This document shows positions 1 through 12,461 of a DNA stretch of 64,000 nt, in pieces. The notes below the pieces were generated by a model. It was not told the origin of the DNA. It searched no databases and worked only from the letters and a program-made list of their open reading frames with translations. Made by a program: the position numbers and the translations under genes. This DNA is from Polytrichum commune (Eukaryota; Streptophyta; Polytrichopsida; Polytrichales; Polytrichaceae). The first letter of the stretch is position 1. Each line of letters opens with the position of its first letter. Where the stretch lies: NCBI GenBank assembly GCA_950295325.1, contig OX485807.1:20617666-20681665 (forward strand), read 5' to 3'.

Positions 1-1516
1 ATTCCAGGTGATACACGGGGACGGATGAACTTCAGGTGACTTACTTCACCTCCAGCTTAACTTTCTTAGCTTTCTTTTTCTCTTGCATGTGTAAACTTAC
101 TGACTGAATAATTCTCTGGTCCTTTCTTACTCAGACAGGCGTTCTGCATCACATCACTTCTTGATGTAATTTGCCTTGTTGTATCTGACGTTTCTATTTC
201 TGTCAAGCTAATTTGTAATGTGTTGTCTGCAGATATGATGTTGGAGATTTTGCAAAGCCAGTGTCAAGCAAGGGTCTCTCCATCAATGAGATTAATATTA
301 GCCCTCAGGAGATGGAGATGTACATAGATTTGCAACCCTTCGTGAATCCAACACCATATATTGTTCCCGAAGACATGTCTCTCACCAAAGTATGTAATCA
401 TTGTCTCAACTGTCTGTGATTCTAACTCAGGACAAATTGGATAGTATAACTCTGCAAGCATATTTTTGTGGATAACATGTTTCCTTCCTGGTTATATGTG
501 AGGTGCATTAGTGTTCACTCAAGAGAAATTGTACAGCTAGAAATTAGATGTCAAGGGGGAAGTTCTCCCATTGTGTCTAGAATTTTTCATGCATTGATAA
601 TTCTGTCTGCCCGATTTGTGTGTGCTCCTGTTTACTAGACTTCAAAACAGCAGATTTGGGCAGTACTGCACCTTCACTACCTGAGATGACATACTCTATT
701 GTTTTGAAATTAATCACCTTGTGAACTTTAGCGTGAGCCTATTACTCCAATGATGCTATAGGAATGCCATTGCACCAGGTTGTGCTGGTATGATTGCTTA
801 TGATGTCCATGAGTAATGTGGTAGTGTCCAATGAGGGTCTTTGATTGTATCGCAGGTTTACAATCTTTTTCGGCAGCTTGGATTGCGGCATATATGTGTT
901 GTGCCACGACCTGCACAAGTAGTGGGAGTGATAACTCGGAAGGATTTACTTCCTGAGGTGAGTATGAGTATGAGCTACACTGTAGACATCTACTAGGGTC
1001 CAAATTTTTCAAGAGCCCATACCCTAGTCTGATATGCAAGTGAGCATTTCTTGAAGGCCACTCCTGTGCTTATGTGTGTTGACCCACACAACCGTTGAAT
1101 CATTTCACTATAGTTTCTTGCTGGGTTTGCCTACTCTCCATGATTATCGAATGCACGTTTAATGTACCCCCTAGCACAGTAATTGACAGAAGGGCATGTA
1201 TTAGTAAGCAGTTAGTGAGGTGGCCATACATCTCATTAACCAATCTCTAGTCTACATTGATTGCCACAGATGATTCCTGAATCTTCCTGTCACTGTGTGA
1301 CATCCTTATTTGTACCCTTTTGATGTTGCTGATTAGTAGGGAAATCAATTGCTCTGAGACAGGTTCTTGACATCCATTTTGCTTTAAGTTAGCACAAATT
1401 ATTATGTTCCTTGTGTAGCTTCTGTTAAGATATGTGTGCTGATGCAGATGTTGGAAGAGAAAGAGGCTGTGGAAGAATTGGTGAGCAGTCGAGGAAGGTT
1501 GGGTCCGGATGCTTGA
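1..1516 (+). CDS. CLC-d: CLC-d-like chloride channel/antiporter, C-terminal exons (5' end outside window)
   Basis: Four exons fit by splice sites and phase: <1-35, 233-389, 856-957 and 1448-1516 (TGA at 1514-1516). They encode the C-terminal cytosolic part of a CLC transporter. Seen in the sequence: a DFAKPVSSKG segment, then MEMYIDLQPF, VPEDMSLTKVYNLFRQLGLR and VVGVITRKDLL, which form the second CBS domain of plant CLC proteins. The tail after the CBS domain is short (ending GRLGPDA). From family knowledge, plant CLC-d proteins are endomembrane (trans-Golgi) anion channels or anion/proton exchangers and CBS domains regulate gating; the d subtype is my inference from motif wording. Membrane segments lie upstream of base 1, so selectivity and gating-glutamate residues cannot be judged. 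Introns are 197, 466 and 490 bases, all GT-AG. Confidence 0.9.
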
Positions 1517-4500
1517 CAAACCCTCTTTTCCTCTGAGCACATGTATGCTTTCCTGGTCCATTTGCTCCTGCAAGTGTCATAACCCCATAACCTCCGGCTT
1601 TTGTTCTTAAGAAAAAAAACACCTGGCCTAGCACGTGACAGTACCCTTAAAGCCATGGCAGTCTGCAATCTTATCATCCTATTAACAATCTCTACAAATG
1701 AAACACATCATGTGTATATTTTTGTAGAAGTACAAGGTTTTATGTAACCCATATCAGTCACAAATGTTTCCAAGCGATATTAGCTCACAACATTCATAAA
1801 GCACATGGAATGATGTAGAATGGCTGCTATATGTTGGTTTGTGTATTCCAGCTCTTGACCTTGAAGCAAATATGTTGGTGGTGTTACAGGTATTTTTCTG
1901 TCCCAAATCAGCAGCAACCATTATTGGAGGACTTGATGTAGGCCAAGTGCAAGCTCCACATCAAATGCAATGTGCAGACAGGCCAATTCACTGATCCGCA
2001 TATAATTCCGTGCACTTGTTTTGTTGTACAGTTCATCAATGTTCTGGTTTGCCCTATAATATAGTTTGAATCACAGCCATTGCCGTGTCTATGTTCCTGT
2101 GTGCAGTGTTCAAGTCAAGCAAGTTATTTTGTTGAGTCTTTTTTGGCTGTTATTGGTGTACAACCATTGGTGGTCAGTCAAATGGAATGTATTTTGTTTA
2201 GTTCACACGAAAAAATTCTTCATTAGCATTTTGGGGACAATATGTGCTCCTAAATGCTGCTTCACTGCAATCAATGGCATTGCATGTACTATTCCAAAAG
2301 TTAAAGCATTCTCGACATGGCCAGTGGGAACAAGGGGACATTGTGAGTGATGGAGTAAGGGGACACCGTATTAGGGTCCGCTTCCATTAAGAAGCGGAAA
2401 TCAAATGCTATTGTCATCTTCATGTCGCCCTTTCTAAACAGGTATTTTATTTTCAATGGTGTCATGGCAGAACCTTCAACTTTCTGCTAATAAAATATAG
2501 ATCACGAGATAGTATCACAAGACATTCATCTATCCAGAATTGTCATTGTAAAAGGAAATGTGTGCATCAACATTTGATACCATCAATAATCCGTTTCCAC
2601 TTTTCAATGGAGATGCATCCTTACTGGAAGAATCAATCCATAATTAACGTGCATGAAGAAAGTAGTTACACCCTTTATTCTTGATGAGTTTGGTGTTCCA
2701 ACTCATTGGAAATGCATCTCAAAGGGAATTGAACTGTTAGGTATAGGTCGAACGCAGTGTGTTATAGATTCTTGATCACATCAACGTTTGCCTTCCGCTT
2801 CCCAATGAAAACGTGCCCTTAAATAATGGAAGGTGTGTATAGTGCATCCAAAAACTACTAGTCATGGAGAGAAAATATGTGCCATAATAGGTTTCATTGA
2901 AGACATGAGGTCGAGATCAGGTCTCATGCCACATCCGCAGCAGGTTGGCAAGGACCCAAAACCACGTCCCACCGTGGTTCAGGTTTTCATCCCTCCGAAG
3001 AGGGCCAGATTATCCAACACGTGTCTGTAGATCTGGGTTTGGGACATGGCTGGTGTTTGAGACCCAGAGAAAGGGAGTGTCGCGATTCTTCGTGTCTGGG
3101 GGGAGAAGAAGGCGGAGGGAGAGAAGGAAAGAGAGGCATGTCGTTGGTTGGAATTAGAAAATGGAGTGCAGGCCGGGAAAGGCCATGGAGCTTACCAGGT
3201 TATTGCCTGTTTTGCATTTGAATGCAGTCACGGTGTGCTGCATGTCATCATCATCATCTTCATTATCTTCTTTAAATATTTTTCCTGTTGAATTGCGTCT
3301 CTTACCAAAGACATCGAACTCTTCGGAAGCAATGGTGCATTGATGATACCTTGAAGAGCTTTCATCGGACCTTTACAAGAATCCAATGGCGTGTGAGTAA
3401 AGGCTGTGGTGAATGGTGCATGGTGTTCTTGTGTTACAACATGTCCGCGACCTTTCATTTTTGAAATTGAGAATGTGAGATTAAGAATCAAAATGAGGCA
3501 TGTGGATGCATCATCATCAGGTCATCAGGAGGTTCAACATCATGTACTTGGCCCAATGCCAGCAGTGAGCGCATCATTTCCTATGTAGTAGATACACTTC
3601 AATTCAGAGGTTGGAGTTACGGGTGAACGACCTCTATTGGTGGAATTTGTAATTCCTCATCATCATCTGCGGCCACTTAATCATGATGAATCTGTGTACG
3701 TGGTATGCAAGTCAAGGTGCTGCGGTACGGTGCGCAATCTGCAGTGGTAGAGCCACAAGAGGCATTTATAACTGGTGTGTCGTCGTAGATCGCAAATCCT
3801 GCTGAGGAGTTTCTGCTATGGATGATGGATGTGTCAGGGAAATGCAAGAAACATCAAAAACATCAAAATTTATAGAAGTGTTGTGTCTGCGGTACCGTTA
3901 TCTATTTTGCATGAACAGAGTCATCATCAAGAGGTGGCAAACCTGATTGTGCCACCGATTCATACTGTATATACCCATGTGGTGCATGCATTCTGTTTGG
4001 CTTTCCTGGCATTAAAACACGTGCAAATATGTCTTGTCTAGTCAATGTACCTGTCATGAAGAAGTGGTACGAGTATAACAAGTTGGTGGAGTTTTAGAGC
4101 ACACATTGAGGCCTCTTTCCTCTTTAATTCGCCCTATGGCTTCATTTGCCACTAGCAATGTCCTATATAAAATAATAATCTTCTTCGTGACCTCCTTCAC
4201 GCTTTACACCGCGTCCCCACAATTTCTTTAACGACAGAGTCGTTTTGATTAATTTGTGAGCACCTAGTAGGTTCAATCCTGTATATCAGCTCGGATGATG
4301 ATCCTTAATGCTGATGGTCTCACGTTTTCCCATTGCCATTGTCACCCTTTTCTTCTGCTCATCTACCTCTCCCTAGAGTTGACAATATGTAAGAGTTGAT
4401 TCTTTCTTGCTGCTAAGCATGTCAAGAAAAAATTGATGGCTGAACTTTGCCTCTAATACATGCCCTCTGTAAAGATTTGTGCACCAACGAACGAAAACCC

Positions 4501-4791
4501 TCAGTTCACTAGTTTAAGGGGTTTTAGTTCCGTTATTTATCCTACTTTCCTGTCATCTTCTCTGAATCCCTGGACGCATTGATTCAATGCGTTGTAGTCT
4601 TGGTTAACTGTATTCAAAGTGCCTCTCTCTACCTCTACCTCTCTCTCTGTGTCTGTGGCTCGAGTCTTTGTACTCGAGGCATCTGATGTCCTTTCGTGGT
4701 CCGCTTGGATGGAAAAGGAGGCCATGGGAAAGAGAATAAGCCAAGACCAGAAAGTACAAGCTGGTGGTGGTACGATTTGGGAGGCCAGACC
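1517..4791. other. Spacer between the CLC gene and the first F-box gene
   Basis: The first part is probably the 3' UTR of the CLC gene; a possible AATAAA-like signal lies near 2488. A short perfect hairpin (CCGCTTC, loop, GAAGCGG) is at about 2379-2398. Short open frames here are not supported by any recognisable motif, codon pattern or splice structure. The last few hundred bases before 4792 must hold the F-box promoter and 5' UTR, including a CT-rich stretch at 4620-4650. I see no other gene. Confidence 0.6.
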
Positions 4792-7456
4792 ATGGATGAG
4801 AGATTATGGGGTGACCTGCGAGAGGAGCTTCTGGAGAGGGTCCTGGCACGACTCCCTGTGGACAGCTTCTTCCGCTTGCGTGCCGTTTGCAGACGATGGA
4901 ACGCTATTATGTTCTCCCCCGAATTTCTTGGAGACTGCTCCGAGGTAGGCAATTCCTGTCCAATTCCTAACCTTTGCACCCGTGGGAAGGATCTCAAAAA
5001 CTGTCGTTCACTTTAACAAGGAGTGTCATAGTTATAAAATAAAGATCCAATCGCCTGAAACGATGTGCAGATGGCATGCATGCATAGGTCTACACTTGCA
5101 AATTCTGCCGTCAACGGACTATGACTCTGTGCTAATGAGAACTGCCAAAGGATTTGACTCTTAAATGCAATGACAACATGTATGTAAGTAAAGAACAAAA
5201 TTTAATTATCATGCCATCCATCATTATAGCAGGATATTGAAAATTCATTCTGCAACTCTGGCTCCACATTCTTCCTATTGCATTTAAGCTCACCCACTTC
5301 TGAGCATGTAGATATGATAAGTGTTTCGTGGCATACAGTGGTGGTTATATATTTTATATAGAAAGTGAAAATCCTCTAATGCTCACCATGAAAGTTTTCC
5401 TCACCGTCCAAACATCTCTCTTCTTGCTCATTTCCTGTTTGTTCCAATCAAATGGTTGATACAAAAGATTCGAGTTTGCAGATAGTTGAGTGAGTCTTTC
5501 TTCCCCCACCTCACCTCCAGTTTTGAGGCTCATTTAGGGCCTACCGAAACTCTGGAGTATGGATAGTTTGAGGTTAAGAGAATGCCACATTCCACACCTT
5601 CTTCACATTGTTGGTGTCATGGTGAACTATACATTAATTTGTTCATAAGTGTTTTGGTCTCATCAAGTTGCGTCGCTGGCCTCACAACATGTATCTATAG
5701 CATTTTGCAGGTAACCACCTCGCTGGGGCATTATTTCATCAAAGCTGACCGGCGTTCCGATCGAGTATTATTGGGGTACAGCCCTACGTTGTCCAAATGG
5801 CATCGAATTGCGTTTGACTTTCTTCCAATGCAGATCCAGCCAGCTGCTTCAGCTGGGGGTCTAGTTTGTTTGGTGGCTGATTATCGGCCTTTTGCTCTCT
5901 TTGTATGTAATCCCATCACCAAGGTGGCAAGGCAATTGCCTCCTCGAATTTGCAAACGCAGACCAAGAATTGTTTGCATGGTTGTGGACAGACTGGCGAA
6001 GACATACAAGATCATAGCGGCTGGCGGCTATCGAACTGATGATGATCGTTGGACCACCGAAGTATTTGATTCCGTGACCAGTTTGTGGCGAGTTTCTGGG
6101 AGTTTATTGCAAGAAGAGCTCACTAAACGTGCTATTTGCTGCAGGTTTGGCCATCTACACTCGTATTCTCCACACTTGATCTGATCTGTGCTTCAATCCT
6201 CAAATTCCTCACGTCATCGCAACACAAAATTGATTCTATGTGAGGTCTCAGAAGAGATATTTTATTTGTGATCAGTTTTCAAGTGATGTGTTTTCTGTAA
6301 TAACATACCACCATTCTTGCCTCATCCCGGAGGTTCTGTCCTTCAATCCTACAATTCTTCTTCACTGTAGCATCACGTCATCTTAAAACAATTGTTTCTG
6401 TTGTGAGATCTCAGAAAAGGTATTTATATGTGATCAATCTTTGAAGAGATGCCTTTTCTGTAATTTATACCAACAATATTGTGTCACCCCAGAGGACATG
6501 TGCTTAATGATTCAATTCCTTACTGTAGCTTCGTGTTCCCATTGCATGTTCTCAGGAGAGGTAGTTTAGTTTGTTATCAATTTCTAAGTAATGAATTTTC
6601 TCTAATAATATCCACCAATCTTTTGACATCTCAGAGGATATGTGCCACAATCCTTCAATTCTTCATTGTAGCATCACATCTTTTAAACACAAAATTATTT
6701 CTACTGTGAGGTCTTAGAAGAGGTATTTTAGTTTGTGATCAATTTTGGAGTGATGCCTTTTCTGTAATAACAAACCAATCATGTTGTGTCATCCCAGAAG
6801 AGATGTGCTTCAATTCTTCACTGTAGCATCACTTCCTCTCAACACAAATTATTACTAATGTGAGGTCTCAGAAAAGGGATTTCTTTCTGATCATTTTTGG
6901 AGTGAATAACATACCAACATTCTTGTGTCATCCCAGAGGATCATTATACTGTTTGACATGTGGGCCAAACGGTGGCCTGTTGGAATACAACATCCAACAT
7001 GAACTATGGTCAAAAGTGAAGACGCAGCGGATGCCTGGAAATGTGAAATCCCGCCAGCTCTTTGAGTGCAAAGGAAGGATAGGGATTGTGGGGAAAGCTT
7101 CCAGAAATCAGACACTGGGATTGTGTGTGTGGTTGTTGGAGTTGAAGACTATGAAATGGGTGGAGCATGGACGAATGCCTCCTGACATGTTTGATCGGTT
7201 ATACAAAAAATGGCCATGTGACAGCATGTATTGTGCAGGATATGGCGATCTCATTTTCTTCACTCGCTTCTACTCACCTCTCGGATTAATGTACAGCCTC
7301 TCCAAAATGCAGTGGGAATGGGTTCCACCTTGCCCATTGCTTCGAGATGGTGCACTCAACATTCCTCGGCCACGGAATTGGTCAGTGTTCCAACATGAAT
7401 TGGATGGTTTCTCCTTTGAACCGAGGTTAGATGCCACGCCTTTCTACAAAGGCTAG
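4792..7456 (+). CDS. F-box protein with kelch-like C-terminal domain (368 aa)
   Basis: Three exons: 4792-4944, 5711-6144 and 6937-7456; junction phases 0 and 2; total 1,107 nt. The start is the first in-frame ATG after a stop at 4684-4686. Residues about 5-50 are an F-box (ELLERVLARLPVDSFFRLRAVCRRW), which in plants binds SKP1/ASK adaptors in SCF ubiquitin ligases. The remainder resembles the kelch or F-box-associated region of plant proteins of this length: GLVCLVADYR, LFVCNPITKVARQLPP, TEVFDSVTSLWR, then LYCLTCGPNGGLLEYNIQ. This part would choose the substrate, which is unknown. The C-terminus contains FEPRLDATP, shared in form with the F-box gene at 41904-44336, so the two are probably old paralogues. 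Intron 2 is a tandem array (separate entry). Confidence 0.88.
6191..6936 (+). repeat. Five-unit tandem array filling F-box intron 2
   Basis: Units of about 130-160 bases start near 6191, 6341, 6500, 6653 and 6808. Each carries recognisable versions of TTCAATTCTTCACTGTAGC, GTGAGGTCTCAGAAGAGG and CTTTTCTGTAATAAC, and ends with a copy of the region around the real 3' splice site (CATCCCAG then AGGA). AG is present at 6491-6492, 6633-6634, 6796-6797 and in the genuine acceptor 6935-6936. In the first unit the AG has become GG at 6329-6330. The last unit is shorter. Confidence 0.85.
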
Positions 7457-7965
7457 GATGGTATGTATCCACATAGTTATCCACATTTGATAACTCTGGC
7501 TTTGTTTATGGATCGTGACAAATTAAGTGTCACTCTCCAGAACTTTAGGAGTTGGTCATGTCTGTCAAAATATTCGAATCACAACATGAAGCTCATCGTT
7601 GCTCACTCTGAATGATCTCTTGTGAGCATAAACTGGATGTCCCAAACACAATATTTTAATCATGTGCCTTGCTTATTGGGTTTATCAGAAGTCATATTGT
7701 CAAATTAGTTGCCACCCCTTTTACAAAGGTCAGGGTGAAAATTAAGTACCATCCTTCACAGCTATCTATATTCATTTGATAACCCTGGCTTTGTGACAAA
7801 TTATCTGTCACACTCCATTCTGTGTAGATTCCCTCCAGAATTTAGGAGTTGATTGCATCTATCAAAATATATGACGCAAGATGAGCTCATTGCTCACTCT
7901 AAATGACCATAAACTGGATGTTCCACTAAAGCTATTAGATATATCAGGTCATATAGAAATCAGAG
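7428..7965 (+). repeat. Two-copy tandem duplication over the F-box stop codon and 3' flank
   Basis: About 276 bases starting at the last codons of the F-box gene (near 7428) are repeated from about 7704. Shared landmarks are GCCACNCC near 7432 and 7711, CATTTGATAAC, TTTAGGAGTTG and CATAAACTGGATGT. The second copy has lost the original stop and is degenerate, so it is noncoding. Confidence 0.75.
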
Positions 7966-9271
7966 TTCACATCAGAGTGTCTCATGGAAGTGTAAGAAAT
8001 GTCAGCTTCTCATCCAATGCGGGTTCATCCTCATTAAACATCTCTGTCTAGTACCAGAAACTGTGCTATTACTGTAGAGTGATATCTGGTTCAACATTGC
8101 GATTGCCGAAAGCTAATTTCGACGTTGGATTGAGCATTGCCTTGACCAATGTGCATATGGCATGTGGCAAGATTTTTCAAGAAATGATCATTTTTTTGTT
8201 GAAGCAAACAGCAGCCTACAGTAGTGTCCAAATCACCAGAGTGATCTGTAAAGTCTCTCAGAGAGGACTGAACCATAGGTTTGATCCTTAAGAGAATTTT
8301 CTGTCAAGAGCTCAATAGCAACTTGTAACTTAGTGTGTCCGAACCTGTTTTGAAAGTTGGGTGAAACTCCTTGGACCTCCTCTTGCTATCCCAAAACTCC
8401 GAGAAAATTTTGAGATTTTAAATAGGGTTTCTTCATGGGCCCTATCATCCTATATTGTGGATCCACCTATGCAAGGCTAGCTTGGCCCACCCATTCTGGT
8501 ATGACAAGTCAGAGAGCCAATTTTTAATAACTCAACGTAACGCATTGAGCCTTGTAAATTAAGCCTTAAGAAAACTTGGGTGGCTTCCTCTCAAACTCGT
8601 CTTTTTGCCAACTTACCAGGTGTTTGTTGCAAATAACCATAACTATCTTGACATGACCATCTCCCAAATTGCAATCTCAACTTCAGCTTTGCTTGTAGTA
8701 TACAGCCTTATGCTGCTGCAGAAAGCTTTGCGTTGCAGAACACACTCCTTTCCTAGATTATATTGATATCCGAGTGACAAAAACTTTGTTCAAGTTCAGT
8801 GCAGTTTAATTTCTAGTTTGTAGGACTTGTCCATCACAAAATCTGAAAGTGACTAGAATTGATTTTGGAACACTTGATACAGTACTTGAAAATGGGTGTC
8901 CTAAGGCTCGTTTTTCAATACCTTTTAAATCCACACCCATGAACACACTCATTTGTCATTAGTTTCTGAAACTTTCTACACAAGGGCTCACAAATTAGCA
9001 TGGGCTTCCTGAGGGAAGCAAGTATAAATGGAGAGCTCTTTGCTTGCATGTTATTGCTGCCTTTCATTGATCCACTCTATAAACACTTACATACGTATCT
9101 TTCTTTCCAAACAAAGTTTAGCAACTTAAAAAATTCCCAATGATAATCACTATTTCACATTCACATGAGGATAGGTAGATCCACTACACTAAACATATGG
9201 TTTAGTGTGGCCCACACCATTGATCACCGACCCACATTAATTGTCTTTCAATCATTGGGTGGCAACTAAGG
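7966..9271. other. Spacer, no gene seen
   Basis: AT-rich sequence with only short, unsupported open frames. The one clear structure is the imperfect palindrome at 9181-9210, listed separately. Confidence 0.5.
9181..9210. repeat. Palindrome resembling two abutted MITE ends
   Basis: A 30-base near-palindrome with arms CCACTACACTAAAC and GTTTAGTGTGG around a central ATATG. The arms look like the CACTAAAT/ATTTAGTG ends of the MITEs at 11370, 33778 and 55471. It may be a solo remnant left by deletion of the interior, though that is inference. Confidence 0.45.
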
Positions 9272-9273
9272 TA

Positions 9274-10558
9274 CAGTCTAACCTTGATAATGTCACACCA
9301 TCCGTTTCACCAAAAAGAGTGATATAAACAAGGTGTGACATATTTGATAATGTCACGTTTTGAAGATTTGTGCATAATGTGATATTATCAAAAAATAGGT
9401 AGAAAATCAAAATAAAATTACAATGTAAAAAAGAAAATAACAAATACGAGACTTCAATGTTTTTGAATGTAAGATCTAATTCAAAATTGTGAATAACAAC
9501 AAGAGCACATCATAATGTGTCATTGAGATCAGGTAAAGACCTCTCACTAGAGACAAAGAAGTTTCTAATGTCACATTGTTTTGTTGATGTTAAATGTGCA
9601 ACACCAATTCTAATGAGTTTGTCATGGATTTTTTTCCATTCCTAACAACTCCAGAGTGTTGAAAATCTGAGAACCTTGGCTAGCCATAAAATTCGAAACA
9701 TCTTTAGCATATTTTTGTGCATCGCTTAGCTTCACTACTTTAGACTCATCATCACTGCTATCAACAATCAATGGGTCTACTTCCATGGAATCAAGAACAT
9801 GTTTGCCATCTTGCACTAATTGCACAAGCTCCTCAGTAGAATATTCCACCTCAAAATCATCTTCACCTTCCATGTTTATGTACTCCAAAGGACAAAGCTT
9901 TTCTATAGGCTTGCCTTCGACATCCAAACCCAAATTCAATGCGGCGATGAGATTGCCCAATTCCAAAGTTGCTTCCTCCATTTTGGACTTCAAACGTTCA
10001 TCAAAATTATTGATATCTGCATTCCACTCTGTAGGCAATATGGCGGACTTTCTCGAACAATTTCTAATGGTTTGATCATCTAATTCATGCCATGCCGCCA
10101 CACACCATAGCATAGCTTGAAATAGATCAACATTCAGTTTCCCCAAATCTCCATTTGAGTTGTTATCAATTTGTTGCAAAGTCTAGGCAACAAGCTTGCG
10201 CTTATAGCACATTTTGAATGTTGCAATCACTCCTTGATCCAAAGGCTGAACAACTAAAGTCACATTTGGTGGAAGGAACAAGATAGTGATATGGGAGAGT
10301 ACAAAAGCATTAAACCCATCTATAACTTTCTTGACTATCTATCTATCTACAATATGTCCATCCAACCATCACATACAATCCATCCATACTTGGTATTATC
10401 ACATTTACACTACGGATTTTGGAAAAAAATAGTGACATTACCAAGGGTGATAGGGATAATAACGAGGGAGTTTTACACTATGAAAATCGGTTTCAAACTT
10501 TTAGGTGACAATATCAAGGTGTTTTATTAACAAGGGTGACATTATCAAGGTTAGACTG
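9274..10558 (-). mobile_element. Deleted pogo/Tigger-like DNA transposon with TIRs and TA target duplication
   Basis: Terminal inverted repeats of 23 bases begin CAGTCTAACCTTGATAATG at 9274 and are mirrored up to 10558. Each end is flanked by TA (9272-9273 and 10559-10560), the target duplication typical of the Tc1/mariner/pogo superfamily; termini starting CAG are usual for pogo-type elements. Subterminal copies of the GATAATGTCAC/GTGACATTATC motif follow inside both ends. At 1,285 bases it is much too short for a full element. It retains only the C-terminal part of a transposase on the minus strand, so it is non-autonomous. Confidence 0.85.
9622..10335 (-). pseudogene. C-terminal remnant of a pogo/jerky-type DDE transposase
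   Basis: On the minus strand the frame reads FLPPNVTLVVQPLDQGVIA then ATFKMCYKRKLVA, the region around the last part of the DDE catalytic core in pogo/jerky transposases. It is interrupted by TAG at 10183-10185 and continues with TLQQIDN, a helix with CVAAWHELDDQTIRNCSRK (typical of this family's C-terminal region), and an acidic tail ending at the stop at 9622. The N-terminal CENP-B-like DNA-binding domains and the first catalytic aspartates are missing. It is a decayed internal-deletion copy and should not be active. Confidence 0.8.
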
Positions 10559-11369
10559 TAGTTGACCCTAGAAGCATCATTTCTAGCAATTTTGAACTTC
10601 TAGGTAGGTCAAATAGCTCGGACAAAGTCCACAAAAACCCATCAATCTATAAAAGTATGGAGAATTCACCAAAAATCATAATATAATAATTTCATATGCA
10701 ATCCACATGAACTCACAAAGTTATTTTCAGAAATTAGCTTTTTCTTATTCATTAGGGGGTTTACTAACGTTGGATTGCTTAGTGAGAATGACCACAAAAT
10801 CAAACTTGTTATGCATGAGAGTCTTATATTAGATGAGGGTATTTTTCACCTTGTGTTGAACCTGGGGGGGTGGACTCTTCGTTGGAAACCCTAAATGGCG
10901 TGCGTGGGTCATTATGAAACTAAACCTCCTGTATACAAGAGGTTTGTAGTGAAAAGCAAAATGTAGACATATTAATAACATGCTAGAAAATGGTTCACTT
11001 ATTTCTACCGGGCTTTTTAATTTGATATGATAAATGCCTCCACTAAGTATACAAAATATACATCATGCATTAAATAGGCCCTTTATTACATCTAAAATCC
11101 ACTTTCACTTTTCAATGAAAATGTCATTGAACATTTTTTTCATCCATAGCATGTAACTCAAATCAATGCATCAAACAAACAAAGACAAGAGCATAATATC
11201 TTAGCCTTAACTTATAGAGAAAAACTCAAGGAAACCTAGGAGCAATTCAAGAGCTTTATGGATAAAAACCAAAAATCAAATGCAAACCCTAACAAGAATA
11301 AACAAGGTAGTCATTGAGGACTATGACCATGTAACAATAATCAATGAAAATGTGCATTGGACGAAACTA

Positions 11370-11645
11370 CACTAAATATGACATTTAGTGTCATATGGTA
11401 TTTTATGTCACTATGGTAACTTTTCATATCACACTGTTTATGAATAAGTGAACAAATATGTCATGGATGATCGAGATTTGGATGACAAATGCCTTGCTAA
11501 GTGACAGTGCTTACAACACTGTAAATCTATAATCCCCCAAAAAATTACAAGGAATGACAAATAATGTTGAGTTAACATTTACTGTTGGTGACACTACACC
11601 ACGGTTTACAATTAGTAATGGTGACACTACATATGATATTTAGTG
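11370..11645. mobile_element. MITE with CACTAAATAT termini, copy 1
   Basis: The 276-base sequence begins CACTAAATATG and ends ATATTTAGTG as inverted termini. Its interior (GTCATGGATGAT, CAACACTGTAAA, ATAATCCCCCAAAAAATT, TTGGTGACACTAC) recurs in the same order at 55471-55829, so this is a dispersed family. It has no coding capacity. A clear target duplication is not visible, so the superfamily is left open. Confidence 0.7.
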
Positions 11646-12461
11646 CAACATATCTATTGTCTAGCTTTTCTTGAAACTTTAGGGTCCCCTTTTGTATATC
11701 TTTCTTTTACCTCAAAATTTTTAGTATCATTTTTTAATGTGCACACTAGAGTAAATAGTACCACTTCCTTACGTATATTATCTATGCTAATGTCTCAAAT
11801 ACTACCCCTTCTTACTCTCACATTAGTTCGACATGGTAAGAAAAGTCCTCCCCCAGGTGTTGAACACTTCTTACACTGCCTTGTTGAGTGGATTGATCCA
11901 AAATAAGGTTATCATCACAATTGGCCTACATTGGTGCTCTTCTCAAGCCCTTCTTACACAACCACTATGATTAGCAAACTTGGTGTTATTTTGTGTTTAA
12001 CGTCACATATGATCAGTGGCTTCTCACATTGACATGAGGTAGATCAAGCTAATGTGGACACCTCCAGCTTTGTGGAATCATTTAGCTGATGGATTTGAGC
12101 ATGTTAGCATTTGCAAATTATGACCAAAGCATATGAAATTGTTGAAATCAGATCTAAGGAAGGTGTTGATCTAGGCTCCGGAATCGAATATTTTTTGCTT
12201 CCCAATTTGGTGCCACAAGGGGAACTCTTTTGTCTTTCAATGTTGTGCAAGTGGACTATATTATTGGCAAATCCTGCATGAGTCAATTGCCAATGAAAAC
12301 CATGTTTAATGCCAACATTGGTTGTGTCATGTCTCTAAAGTGGTTACGGGTAATATAAAATGTTGTCATATTGGCTTTTCATTACATAATACCCACAACC
12401 ACATGTTGCCTCCTACTTTGCCAAGGTTGCCACCTCCAAATTTGCCCACCTCGTCCACAAA

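Noticed and set aside
2066-2350. A 94-codon hydrophobic frame after the CLC gene
   Set aside because: Lies in the probable 3' UTR region, with irregular codon use and no motif.
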